This document shows positions 53,242 to 63,005 of a stretch of DNA of 64,000 bases, piece after piece. The notes under the pieces were generated by a model. The model was not told the DNA's origin. It did no database searches and was given only the letters and a program-made list of their open reading frames with translations. The DNA lies in assembly GCA_016721435.1 (NCBI GenBank), contig JADKIC010000004.1:186001-250000 (forward strand). Reading direction: 5' to 3'. How positions within the stretch are numbered: position 1 is the stretch's first letter; each line of letters opens with the position of its first letter. The DNA is from Bacteroidota bacterium. GTDB lineage: Bacteria; Bacteroidota; Bacteroidia; AKYH767-A; OLB10. The position numbers and the translations under genes were made by a program.

Positions 53242-54127
53242 TCCTGTCCTCCTCGACGCGGCAGTGAAGGGGTTGAATATTCAGCCCGATGGAATTTATG
53301 TGGATGTGACTTTTGGCGGTGGCGGACATTCGGCAGCCATTTTAAAGTTACTTGAAAAAGGTCGACTGATTGCTTTCGATCAGGATGCAGATGCAAAGGC
53401 TAACGTTCATGCAGATACGAAATTTTTATTGATCGATGATAATTTCAGGAATTTATCGGAGCGTCTCGCGGATGCAGATGTGAATACGGTAGATGGTATC
53501 CTAGCCGATTTAGGCGTGTCTTCGCATCAGTTTGATGTGGCAGAGCGAGGTTTCTCCATTCGGTTTAACGCGGAACTGGATATGCGGATGGATCAATCGC
53601 AACAGTTGACGGCAAAGGATGTGATCAATTATTATCCGGAGAAGGAATTGAGTCGTGTGTTTAAAGAATACGGTGAACTAATTCCTGCGCGACGTATGGC
53701 AGAGGCGATCGTGAAAGCGCGGCAGGAGGCTTTTATCATTACAGGAGAAGAACTGAAGAAGGTGCTGTCGAAGTTCGCGCCACGTATGAAGGAAAATACA
53801 TTTTATGCACAGGTCTATCAGGCGCTTCGCATTGAAGTAAACGATGAACTGGGTGCCTTGAAAGAATTATTAAAAAAATCAGCGAAGGTCTTGCGCAACG
53901 GTGGTCGACTGGTGGTGATCAGTTATCATAGCCTGGAAGATCGTTTGGTGAAGAATTTTATCAATAGCGGAAATTTTGAAGGCGAGCTTCACAAGGATTT
54001 TTTCGGAAACCCGACAGGATTGCTCTTCAAAGCCATTAACCGCAAGCCCATCTTACCTGAAGAATCAGAAATAGAAAATAACCCGCGCTCCCGTAGTGCT
54101 AAAATGCGCATCGCTGAACGTCTATGA
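53228..54127 (+). CDS. rsmH: 16S rRNA m4C1402 methyltransferase RsmH (MraW)
   Basis: RsmH methylates N4 of C1402 in 16S rRNA. The product shows YHNPVLLDAAVKGL, the SAM-binding VDVTFGGGGHSAAIL, DGILADLGVSSHQFD, GFSIRFNAELDMRMD, and the C-terminal VVISYHSLEDRLVKNF. Three GTGs (53219, 53222, 53228) compete. The last gives MAYHNPVLL and lies about eight bases after GGAGGAGG, so it is preferred. Length is about 299 aa. It overlaps mraZ and, by four bases, the next gene. Confidence 0.95.
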   Translation: MAYHNPVLLDAAVKGLNIQPDGIYVDVTFGGGGHSAAILKLLEKGRLIAFDQDADAKANVHADTKFLLIDDNFRNLSERLADADVNTVDGILADLGVSSHQFDVAERGFSIRFNAELDMRMDQSQQLTAKDVINYYPEKELSRVFKEYGELIPARRMAEAIVKARQEAFIITGEELKKVLSKFAPRMKENTFYAQVYQALRIEVNDELGALKELLKKSAKVLRNGGRLVVISYHSLEDRLVKNFINSGNFEGELHKDFFGNPTGLLFKAINRKPILPEESEIENNPRSRSAKMRIAERL

Positions 54128-54522
54128 ATAAAATTCGTCAACCCATACCCGTGAGTACGGAGGAGCCGGTGAAGAAGAAGAGCTCCGGCGAGAATACGGC
54201 ACGGAAATTTATCCGCATAGTGAATGTGTTTAGTCTCTTCGATCGGAAAGCGGTGATGATTTTGATGCCGTATCTGTTCTTCCTTTTCCTGCTGGCCCTC
54301 GTGTATATCGGAAATAGCTATCTCGCCGAAAAGACAATTCGTGATATCGATCGTACTGAAAAAGACCTGAAGGAACTTCGCTCCGAGTTTATCACCGGAC
54401 GATCAGAGTTGATGTATCGCTCCAAGTTGACTGAAGTAGCAGGAGCGATTCAAACCAGAGGCGTGAAGGAGTCGACAGTAGCTCCAAAGAAAATATTGCT
54501 TCGTAAAGTGACTAAAAATTAA
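54124..54522 (+). CDS. ftsL: FtsL-like small division protein
   Basis: The position between rsmH and ftsI, the size (132 aa) and the layout identify an FtsL-type protein: a cytoplasmic N-terminus of about 40 residues, one membrane helix (ILMPYLFFLFLLALVYIG), then a periplasmic coiled-coil helix (RDIDRTEKDLKELRSEFITG). FtsL works with FtsB and FtsQ to activate FtsWI at the division site. Primary sequence is poorly conserved in this family, so the call rests on context. It overlaps the rsmH stop as ATGA. Confidence 0.8.
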   Translation: MNKIRQPIPVSTEEPVKKKSSGENTARKFIRIVNVFSLFDRKAVMILMPYLFFLFLLALVYIGNSYLAEKTIRDIDRTEKDLKELRSEFITGRSELMYRSKLTEVAGAIQTRGVKESTVAPKKILLRKVTKN

Positions 54523-54550
54523 ATCCAGATAGTGTTAATACTCCAACGTT

Positions 54551-56646
54551 TTGGCTGAAAAGAAAAATGACATATTGATCAGAGGGTATCTCGTCTTCGC
54601 GGGATTCGTACTGTTTGGTTTGGCGATTATTGCTCGTGTCGGTTATCTGCAGATAGCGGAGGGTGAGTACTGGAAGAGTAAGAAGGATAGTCTGACACTT
54701 TCCTATCGCAGCATTCCTCCCATGCGTGGCAATATTTATGCAAGCGATGGTAGTCTGCTGGCGACATCATTGCCCCGCTACGATGTGCATGTGGATTTGC
54801 AAGCCGGTGGATTGAAGAAGGATCTGTTTAATGAGAAAGTGGATTCACTCGCGCTTTGTTTGTCGGATCTTTTTAAGGATAAATCAAAACAGGAGTATAA
54901 GAGAATTTTGAAGGAAGCGCGTCGCGAAGGTGATCGTTATTTATTGTTGAAGCGGAATATTTCTTATAAGGAACAAAAAGCCTTGCGCACATTTCCGCTC
55001 TTTCGTCTGGGAAAAAATAAGGGTGGACTCATCGTGGATCAGTTGAGTCGAAGAGAGAAGCCGTTTAAATTATTGGCTTCACGTACCATTGGTTATAAGA
55101 TGGCCAATAAGGAAGTGGAGTCGGTGGGAATTGAAAGTGCTTTTGATAGTCATCTGCGTGGCACTACCGGAAAGCGATTGATGCAACGTATAGCAGGTGG
55201 CGTATGGAAACCGGTGAATACCGAAAATGAAATTGAACCACTTGATGGCAGCGATGTGGTGACCACGATTGATCTGAACCTGCAGGATGTCGCTGAAAAT
55301 GCATTGCTGAATCAGTTGCGTGAACACGATGCCGATATGGGTTGCGCGATTCTGATGGAAGTTTCTACAGGTCATATCAAAGCGATCGCTAACCTGAAGC
55401 GTGCCGACGATGAAGATAATTACAAGGAAGAATTTAATTATGCGATAGGTCAGGGTTCGGAGCCGGGTTCTACATTTAAGCTGGCCACGTTGATGGCGGC
55501 AATGGAAGATGGTTATGTGGACCTCGATGATTCTACCGATACGTTTGGCGGAGAGATGTTACTCGCAGGTGGAATTAAGATGAGAGATTCGCACGAGGGG
55601 GGCTATGGTCGTGTGTCGGTGAAGAAGGCATTCGCGGTTTCATCCAATGTCGGCATCTCCCGCATCGCGATGAAACATTATAGCAAGAATCCGCAACTGT
55701 TTATTGATCGTCTGAAAGCTATGCATGTGGCCGATCAGCTTTCCTTGCAAATTCCCGGTGAACCTGCACCCCGATTGAAAGGCACCAAGGAGAAAGACTG
55801 GTCGAAGGTATCCTTGCCCTTTATCTCCATCGGTTACGAATCCAAACTGACACCCTTGCAATTGCTGACGTTCTACAATGCAGTAGCGAACAATGGAAAG
55901 ATGGTGCAACCTCTTTTGTAAAGGAAATCAGAAACAAAGGTCATGTCGTACAACAGTTCTCGGGCAAGGTAATCGCCGAATCGATTTGTTCTCCTGCTAC
56001 GATTAAGAAAGCGCGTCAACTGCTCGAAGAAGTTGTCACTACCGGAACAGCTTCGCATATTAAACATGTGCAGTACACCATCGCCGGAAAAACAGGAACT
56101 GCACAAATTGCACAGGGAAAAGATGGGTATAAAACAGGCAAGGTAAAATATCAGGCCTCTTTTTGTGGTTATTTCCCTGCTGATAATCCAAGGTATTCCT
56201 GCATCGTGATGGTGTATGCACCGGGAAAGGATGTGTATTATGGTGCGTCAATAGCATGTCCGGTTTTTAAAGAGATCGCCGACAAAGCCTTTGCCCTCGA
56301 CACCGAGATGCATAAAGAACTGGAGTCATTGCCGGATTCATTGTTCGCAGGTTATCCTTCCGTAAAACCGGGTCGTGCTGTTTCAGCTTCTCTCGTTGCA
56401 AGAAATTTAGAAGTGAAGTACAAAGGTCCTTCCAATGGATGGGTTTCTTCTGTACAGCAGGCCTTCACTCCTGATTACAATAAAGTACCCAATGTAAAAG
56501 GCATGGGCTTACGTGATGCCATGTATCTCCTCGAGAATCAGGGCATGCAGGTGAAGCCCATCGGTAGGGGTGCAGTGATTCGTCAATCTATTCAACCCGG
56601 AACAAAGCTGGAAAAGGGCCAGCGCATTATCATCGAACTCGGTTAA
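54551..56646 (+). CDS. ftsI: Penicillin-binding protein FtsI/PBP3 with C-terminal PASTA domain, one frameshift
   Basis: FtsI is the septal transpeptidase that cross-links peptidoglycan made by FtsW. Visible are the membrane anchor (GYLVFAGFVLFGLAIIARVGY), the PBP dimer motif RSIPPMRGNIYASDG, the active-site SxxK in EPGSTFKLA, the SxN in FAVSSNVGIS and KTGTAQIA. One PASTA domain closes the protein (VPNVKGMGLRDAMYLLENQG). TTTT at 55914-55917 has lost a T; restoring it gives QPLFVKEIRNKGH and joins both halves (about 699 aa). The start is TTG at 54551. The stop overlaps the murE start. Confidence 0.95.
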
Positions 56647-58103
56647 TGAAATTACTCAGCGATCTTCTTTACAAGACCGGCATCGAGGAGCTTAGTGGTG
56701 TTACCACTATCTCTATAGATAAAATATGCTTTGACTCCCGTCAGGTGAGTGAGGGTACACTCTTCGTGGCCGTGCGTGGAAGTAAGAGCGATGGTCATGA
56801 TTTTATTAAAGAGGTTATTGCTAAAGGTGCAGTCGCGGTAGTTTGTGAGGAGATGCCTGCGGAGATGATTCCCGGAATCACTTTTGTTCGGGTGAAAGAT
56901 TCTTCTTATGCGCTTGCGATCATCTGTTCCAATTATTACGATCAACCTTCTTCTAAACTGAAACTGATTGGTGTAACCGGTACAAATGGTAAAACCACCA
57001 CAGTTTCATTATTGTATTCGGTGTTTCGTCAACTCGGACATAAAACCGGACTCCTCAGTACCGTTCGCAATTTCGTGAATGACCTGGAGCTCGCTGCAAC
57101 ACATACTACACCTGATCCGTTACAATTGAATGCGCTGTTGGCGAAAATGGTGGAAGCAGGATGTACCTATTGCTTCATGGAAGTGAGTTCGCATGCCATC
57201 GTACAACACCGCATTGCCGGACTTGAGTTTGCAGGTGGAGTGTTTACCAATATCACCAGAGATCATCTCGATTACCATAAAACATTTGACGAATACATCC
57301 GTGCAAAAAAGGGATTCTTCGATTTGCTTCCTGCCGATGCCTTCGCCATTATAAATGCCGACGACAGAAATGGCAGGATCATGGTGCAGAACACCAAAGC
57401 CAAAGTAAAGACTTTCGGATTGATGGGTGTCGCTGATTATAAAGCAAAAGTTCTGGAAAGTACCATCTCCGGATTACTGATCAGCATCGATGGCAATGAT
57501 GTATTATGCCGTCTGGCCGGGACATTTAACGCCTATAACTTATTAGGAGTTTACGTTACGGCCTTGCTGTTAGGAGAAGAAAAACTGCATGTCCTCACCG
57601 CGCTCAGTACACTTTTACCTCCTGAAGGACGATTTGAGCAAATTAACAGTCAGCAGGGAGTGACCGGAATCGTGGACTATGCGCATACCCCGGATGCCTT
57701 AAAAAATGTATTGCTTACCATCAATGATATTCGTGCAGGAAAGGAGCAGGTGATTACCATCGTGGGTTGCGGAGGAGACAGAGATGCCGGAAAGCGTCCG
57801 CAGATGGCGGCAATAGCCTGCGAACAAAGTGACCGCGTCATACTGACTTCTGATAATCCACGGAGTGAAGATCCGGAAGCGATTATTGCAGAGATGAAAG
57901 CCGGTGTACCCATTCATCAAATGAAAAAGGTGCTTTCGGTAACGGATCGCCGTGAGGCCATCAGAACCGCCTGCGCCTTAGCCAAGCCGGGAGATATCAT
58001 CCTCCTTGCCGGAAAAGGCCACGAAAAATATCAGGAAATAAAAGGTGTTAAATATCCCTTCGACGACAAACAAGTACTCGAAGAATCATTAGAACTCTGC
58101 TAA
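56646..58103 (+). CDS. murE: UDP-MurNAc-tripeptide synthetase MurE
   Basis: MurE adds the third amino acid to the UDP-MurNAc dipeptide. The 485-aa product has the Mur ligase ATP loop GVTGTNGKTTTVSLL, the ATHTTPDPLQLN substrate motif, FTNITRDHLDYHKTFDEYI, and the C-terminal signature TSDNPRSEDPEAI. The DNPR tetrad specifies meso-diaminopimelate rather than lysine, which indicates standard Gram-negative peptidoglycan. ATG 56646 overlaps the ftsI stop by one base. Confidence 0.97.
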   Translation: MKLLSDLLYKTGIEELSGVTTISIDKICFDSRQVSEGTLFVAVRGSKSDGHDFIKEVIAKGAVAVVCEEMPAEMIPGITFVRVKDSSYALAIICSNYYDQPSSKLKLIGVTGTNGKTTTVSLLYSVFRQLGHKTGLLSTVRNFVNDLELAATHTTPDPLQLNALLAKMVEAGCTYCFMEVSSHAIVQHRIAGLEFAGGVFTNITRDHLDYHKTFDEYIRAKKGFFDLLPADAFAIINADDRNGRIMVQNTKAKVKTFGLMGVADYKAKVLESTISGLLISIDGNDVLCRLAGTFNAYNLLGVYVTALLLGEEKLHVLTALSTLLPPEGRFEQINSQQGVTGIVDYAHTPDALKNVLLTINDIRAGKEQVITIVGCGGDRDAGKRPQMAAIACEQSDRVILTSDNPRSEDPEAIIAEMKAGVPIHQMKKVLSVTDRREAIRTACALAKPGDIILLAGKGHEKYQEIKGVKYPFDDKQVLEESLELC

Positions 58104-58106
58104 ACC

Positions 58107-59363
58107 ATGCTCTATTACCTCTTTGATTATCTCGATAAAGCGTACGACATCCCCGGTGCCGGTGTGTTCCGCTTCCTTTCTTTCAGAGCGTCGATGGCGA
58201 TTATCACTTCGCTGGTGATCACCTTGTTTTTAGGGAAGAGAATTATTCGTGTTCTGCTCCGAATGCAGGTAGGCGAAACGATTCGCGATCTCGGTCTCGA
58301 CGGACAAAAGCAAAAGCAGGGAACACCCACTATGGGAGGATTGATCATCATCGCTGCGATTCTTATTCCGACGATCCTCTTCACCCGATTGGATAATGTG
58401 TATATCATCATCATGATTATTTGCACGCTTTGGCTGGGCTTCATCGGTTTTCTGGATGATTATATAAAAGTGTTTAAAAAGGATAAGGAAGGTTTACGTG
58501 CGAAATCGAAGTTAGTCGGACAAGTGGGTCTGGGTTTAATCATCGGTTCCGTATTGTATTTTAATCCGAATGTAGTGGTGCGGGAGAAGATGAGCAATAA
58601 CCGTATTGTTGTCGATCAGCAGAGTAATATCGTTGATGATCTCGGAAATAAAGACGGATTCTTGTTTTCCGGTGTGAATGAGAAATCCACCAAGACCACC
58701 ATTCCCTTTCTGAAGAACAATGAATTTGATTATGCGCGTCTGGTAGATTGGGCGGGAGATAGTAAGAGCTGGATGCTGCCCTTGTTTTTCATTCTCATTG
58801 TGACATTCATTATCACCGCAGTTTCCAATGGTGCTAATATAACAGACGGAATCGACGGATTAGCCACAGGGACCAGTGCCATCATTGGCGCGACCCTTGC
58901 TGTATTCGCTTATGTTTCCGGTAATGCGGTTTTTGCCGATTATCTAAACATCATGTATATACCCAATACCGGCGAGCTCATGGTTTTCATGAGTGCTTTT
59001 GTCGGAGCCTGTGTTGGATTTTTATGGTATAATTCCTTCCCTGCGCAGGTGTTCATGGGAGATACAGGAAGTCTGGCCTTAGGTGGAATCATCGCCGTCT
59101 TCGCCATTGCTGTCCGAAAGGAATTATTAATACCAATCATCTGCGGCATCTTCCTCGTGGAGAATTTATCTGTAATGGCTCAGGTCAGCTATTTTAAATA
59201 TACAAAGAAAAGATTTGGTGAAGGTCGTCGTATTCTGAAGATGTCACCATTGCACCATCATTATCAAAAGCTGGGTTACCATGAGTCGAAAATCGTTACG
59301 CGCTTTTGGATTGTTGGAATTATGCTGGCTGTATTAAGTATTGTAACCCTCAAACTGCGATAA
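58107..59363 (+). CDS. mraY: Phospho-MurNAc-pentapeptide transferase MraY
   Basis: MraY transfers phospho-MurNAc-pentapeptide to undecaprenyl phosphate, forming lipid I. The 418-aa, ten-helix product contains KQGTPTMGGLIII, the catalytic Asp pair in GFLDDYIKV, NGANITDGIDGLATGT, FMGDTGSLALGG and HHHYQKLGYHE. A loop of about 65 residues after ILYFNPN-type helix 4 (VVREKMSNNRIVVDQ...) is longer than in E. coli and typical of Bacteroidota. It starts four bases after murE. Confidence 0.97.
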   Translation: MLYYLFDYLDKAYDIPGAGVFRFLSFRASMAIITSLVITLFLGKRIIRVLLRMQVGETIRDLGLDGQKQKQGTPTMGGLIIIAAILIPTILFTRLDNVYIIIMIICTLWLGFIGFLDDYIKVFKKDKEGLRAKSKLVGQVGLGLIIGSVLYFNPNVVVREKMSNNRIVVDQQSNIVDDLGNKDGFLFSGVNEKSTKTTIPFLKNNEFDYARLVDWAGDSKSWMLPLFFILIVTFIITAVSNGANITDGIDGLATGTSAIIGATLAVFAYVSGNAVFADYLNIMYIPNTGELMVFMSAFVGACVGFLWYNSFPAQVFMGDTGSLALGGIIAVFAIAVRKELLIPIICGIFLVENLSVMAQVSYFKYTKKRFGEGRRILKMSPLHHHYQKLGYHESKIVTRFWIVGIMLAVLSIVTLKLR

Positions 59364-59371
59364 GAAACAAC

Positions 59372-60717
59372 ATGACTAAGCTGAATGGAAAAATAGTGAT
59401 TCTCGGTGCTGCTGAAAGCGGCGTGGGATCGGCTATTCTCGCTCAGCAGTTGGGATTAGAGGTGTTCGTTTCGGATAGTGGGAAGATTGCTGAGAAATAC
59501 AGGAAGGAATTAGTAGAACGCAATATTGCTTTTGAAGAAGGTCAGCATACATGGGGAAACTGCTTGATGCGACAGAGGTGATTAAAAGCCCCGGCATCCC
59601 GGAGAAAGCAGCCATCATCAAGAGTATTGCTGCTGCGGGAATTCCGGTGATTTCTGAAATTGAATTTGCCGGTCGTCATACGGATGCAACGACCATATGC
59701 ATTACCGGCACTAACGGTAAGACCACTACGACATTGCTCACTTATCATATGTTGACCAAGGCCGGATTGAATGCCGGTCTGGGAGGAAATGTAGGTAAGA
59801 GCTTCGCGCGACAGGTAGCAGAGGAAAAACACGATTACTATGTGCTGGAATTATCCAGTTTTCAGTTGGATGGCTGTTATGACTTCAGAGCGGATATCGC
59901 CATCCTCACCAATATCACTCCCGATCATCTCGATCGCTATGAGTACAAATTAGAAAATTATATCCAATCTAAATTCCGGATACTCCAAAATCAACGTCCT
60001 GAAGATGCCTTCATCTATTGCGCCGACGACGCACTCACGATGCAACATCTCGAACAAATAAGTACACCCATGACCTGCTATCCTTTCAGCATAAAGCAGA
60101 AAGAAGGTATGAGCGCATGGCTTGAAAACGAACAACTCTGTATTCTAACCAATAACCAACCATTCACTATGTCCATTCACGATCTGGCCCTCCAGGGTAA
60201 ACACAACCTGTATAACTCAATGGCAGCCGGAATAGCGGGTCGCGTCCTTGATATTCGCAAAGATGCCGTCCGCGAGAGTTTCTCTGATTTCGAAAATGTG
60301 GAACACCGACTGGAAGCAGTAAGTACTGTTCACGGTATTGATTTCATCAACGACTCCAAAGCGACCAATGTCAATTCGACCTGGTATGCTTTAGAGAGCA
60401 TGAAACAACCTACCATCTGGATCGCAGGTGGTGTGGATAAAGGCAATGACTATGCGATGTTGCTGGAACTGGTTAAAACCAGAGTGAAGGCTATTGTTTG
60501 CTTAGGCACCGACAATGAAAAAATCATTCAGGCTTTTCGTGATATTGTTCCTGTCATTGTTGAATCCGGTTCGGCAGAGGAAGCGGTGCAGGCAGCTTAT
60601 CGGTTAGGAAAAAAAGGCGATGCTGTATTGTTATCTCCGGCTTGCGCCAGTTTCGATTTGTTCGAGAACTACGAAGATCGCGGACGTAAGTTCAAGGCAG
60701 CAGTACGTAATTTATAA
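59372..60717 (+). CDS. murD: UDP-MurNAc-L-alanine:D-glutamate ligase MurD, one frameshift
   Basis: MurD adds D-glutamate, the product of murI in this window. The start at ATG 59372 gives KIVILGAAESGVGSAIL, the N-terminal UDP-binding loop. The body has VIKSPGIP, the ATP loop ITGTNGKTTTTLLTYH, ELSSFQLDG, NITPDHLDRY, DFINDSKATNVNSTW, and SPACASFDLFENYEDRG. GGGG at 59553-59556 has lost one G; restoring it gives HTWGKLLDATEVI. Restored length is about 449 aa. Confidence 0.95.
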
Positions 60718-60746
60718 TATTTATAGTGTTAAATCATTCCCACGGC

Positions 60747-63002
60747 ATGACCTGGCTCGAATCGTACTTTAGAGGTGACCGCACCATCTGGCTCATCGTA
60801 ATACTGCTGAGTATTATGAGTATACTGGCTGTTTATAGTTCAACAGGTACGCTGGCGTATAAATACCAGTCGGGAAATACAGAGTATTATTTGTTCAAGC
60901 ACGGCATCATCATGATTCTTGGTTTTGTACTGATGTACATCGGACATTTTGTAAAGTATACGTTTTATTCACGTATTGCCAATCTTGGCATCATCATCGC
61001 CATCCCGCTCCTGTTTATGACCTTGCTGATGGGAAGTAATATCAATGAAGCGAGCAGATGGTTGACCTTACCAATCGTGAATCTTTCCTTCCAGACCTCA
61101 GACTTCGCCAAGGTGGCATTGATTCTATATGTCGCCCGAATGCTCTCGAAGAAACAGGATAATATCAAGGATTTCAAGAGTGCCTTTGTGCCGATTATTA
61201 TTCCTGTAGGTTTGGTTTGCGGATTGATATTACCGGCGAACTTCTCAACCGCTGCGGTGCTGTTTACCACTTGTGTCATCCTCATGTTCATCGGTCGTAT
61301 CAGTTTGAAGTATATCCTATTGATGGTTGGAATAGCGGTGGGTATTTTCGCATTGTTTTTAATGATCGCCTATCTCACCGGTTATGAAGGACGTATTGAA
61401 ACATGGAAAGCACGTATCGAAAATTTCAGTGAAGGAAGTGATCAGGGAAATTACCAGGTGCAGCAGGCGAAAATTGCGATTGCTACGGGCGGACTCATTG
61501 GCAAAGGTCCGGGTAACAGTGAGCAACGGAATTTTCTTCCTCATCCCTATTCGGATTTTATTTTCGCTATCATCGTGGAAGAATATGGTTTAGCAGGAGG
61601 AGGAATCATCGTCTTTCTCTACCTCTTACTTTTCTACAGGCGCTGCAGTGATTGTCCGAAAACAGAACGGGCCTTTGCAGCGATGATTACTATTGGTTGC
61701 GCATTTAGTCTGGTATTTCAGGCATTGATTAATATGGCCGTTGCAGTGAATCTATTTCCGGTAACCGGTCAGCCATTGCCCATGCTCAGTATGGGAGGAA
61801 CATCCATTTGGTTTACAAGTGCTGCCCTCGGTATTATTCTGAGTGTAAGCAGTGAGATTGATAAAAAAGAAAACGAAGTCAGAGAAGTTGCAGTCGCAGA
61901 TAAACATACACGCGTCATCATCAGTGGTGGTGGAACAGGAGGACATATCTTTCCTGCCATCGCTATTGCCAATGCCTTGAAAGCGATTGATCCTGCCATT
62001 CAACTGCTTTTTGTGGGAGCGGAAGGGAAGATGGAAATGGAGAAAGTTCCCGCAGCAGGATATACCATCAAAGGATTGCCAATTGCAGGAATTAAAAGAG
62101 AATTGAGTTTCGATAATTTTACTTTTCCGGTGAAGCTGATGCGCAGTTTGAATAAAGCGAAATCTATCCTGAAAGAATTTAAGCCGGATGTTGCAGTTGG
62201 CGTAGGAGGCTATGCGAGTGGTCCCTTGCTGTTCATGGCATCACGTGAAGGAGTGCCGACATTGATTCAGGAACAAAATTCTTTTCCCGGAATTACCAAT
62301 AAACTTTTATCGAGAAAAGCGGCTTCCATTTGTGTGGCTTATGATGGAATGGAACAATTCTTCCCCAAACATAAAATTGTTTTCACCGGTAATCCGGTTC
62401 GTGAAGATATTAAACAGATTGCAGGCAAACGGGAGGAAGCTGCGGCGTTCTTCGGAATGGATCCTGCTAAAAATACATTGCTGGTAGTAGGAGGGAGTCA
62501 GGGTGCACGAAGTATCAACAGAGCTGTTCGCGATGGATTGCAAAAATTAGCAGAACAGGGCATGCAGGTCCTCTGGCAGACAGGAAAATTATTTCATGCA
62601 GAAGCATTAAAAGCAGTTGAAGAAATCAATGCTCCCGGAATAAGGGCTTTTGATTTCATCACACGCATGGATCTGGGTTATGCTATGGCAGATGTTGTAG
62701 TAGCAAGAGCCGGGGCAAGTACCGTTTCGGAATTATGTATCGCAGGAAAGCCCTCAATTTTAGTTCCATTGCCGACAGCCGCCGAAGATCATCAGACAAA
62801 AAATTGTATGTCGCTGGTGAATAAAAAAGCCGCATTGCTGGTGACCGATATAGCCGCCGGGGAGAAGTTGGTGAAGGAAGCCATCGCACTCTTAAACGAT
62901 TTACCCCATCGACAAAAGCTGACAGAAAATATTCTCCCTCTGGCGCGACCTGAGGCAGCAGCAGAAATTGCACAAGAAGTTTTAAAACTCATCCGAAAAT
63001 AA
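60747..63002 (+). CDS. FtsW-MurG fusion: glycan polymerase joined to lipid II synthase
   Basis: Residues 1-380 are FtsW: ten membrane helices with NINEASRWLTLPIV, FQTSDFAKVALILY, ENFSEGSDQGNYQVQQAKIA, FLPHPYSDFIFAIIVEEYGL and TGQPLPMLSMGGTSIWFTS. From about residue 390 it is MurG: RVIISGGGTGGHIFPAIAIA, GVGGYASGP, EQNSFPGITNK, VVGGSQGARSIN and ARAGASTVSELCIAGKP. The junction (SSEIDKKENEVREVAVADKH) has no stop and no in-frame ATG, GTG or TTG before MurG, and the other two frames contain stops, so one 751-aa chain is predicted. Normally these are two adjacent genes. MurG makes lipid II at the inner face and FtsW polymerises it outside. GTG 60726 is an alternative start. Confidence 0.85.
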   Translation: MTWLESYFRGDRTIWLIVILLSIMSILAVYSSTGTLAYKYQSGNTEYYLFKHGIIMILGFVLMYIGHFVKYTFYSRIANLGIIIAIPLLFMTLLMGSNINEASRWLTLPIVNLSFQTSDFAKVALILYVARMLSKKQDNIKDFKSAFVPIIIPVGLVCGLILPANFSTAAVLFTTCVILMFIGRISLKYILLMVGIAVGIFALFLMIAYLTGYEGRIETWKARIENFSEGSDQGNYQVQQAKIAIATGGLIGKGPGNSEQRNFLPHPYSDFIFAIIVEEYGLAGGGIIVFLYLLLFYRRCSDCPKTERAFAAMITIGCAFSLVFQALINMAVAVNLFPVTGQPLPMLSMGGTSIWFTSAALGIILSVSSEIDKKENEVREVAVADKHTRVIISGGGTGGHIFPAIAIANALKAIDPAIQLLFVGAEGKMEMEKVPAAGYTIKGLPIAGIKRELSFDNFTFPVKLMRSLNKAKSILKEFKPDVAVGVGGYASGPLLFMASREGVPTLIQEQNSFPGITNKLLSRKAASICVAYDGMEQFFPKHKIVFTGNPVREDIKQIAGKREEAAAFFGMDPAKNTLLVVGGSQGARSINRAVRDGLQKLAEQGMQVLWQTGKLFHAEALKAVEEINAPGIRAFDFITRMDLGYAMADVVVARAGASTVSELCIAGKPSILVPLPTAAEDHQTKNCMSLVNKKAALLVTDIAAGEKLVKEAIALLNDLPHRQKLTENILPLARPEAAAEIAQEVLKLIRK

Positions 63003-63005
63003 AAA

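Noticed and set aside
54551..56646. FtsI as a true two-gene split
   Set aside because: The downstream piece continues the transpeptidase domain in register once one T is restored in a TTTT run; the catalytic motifs are divided between the pieces.
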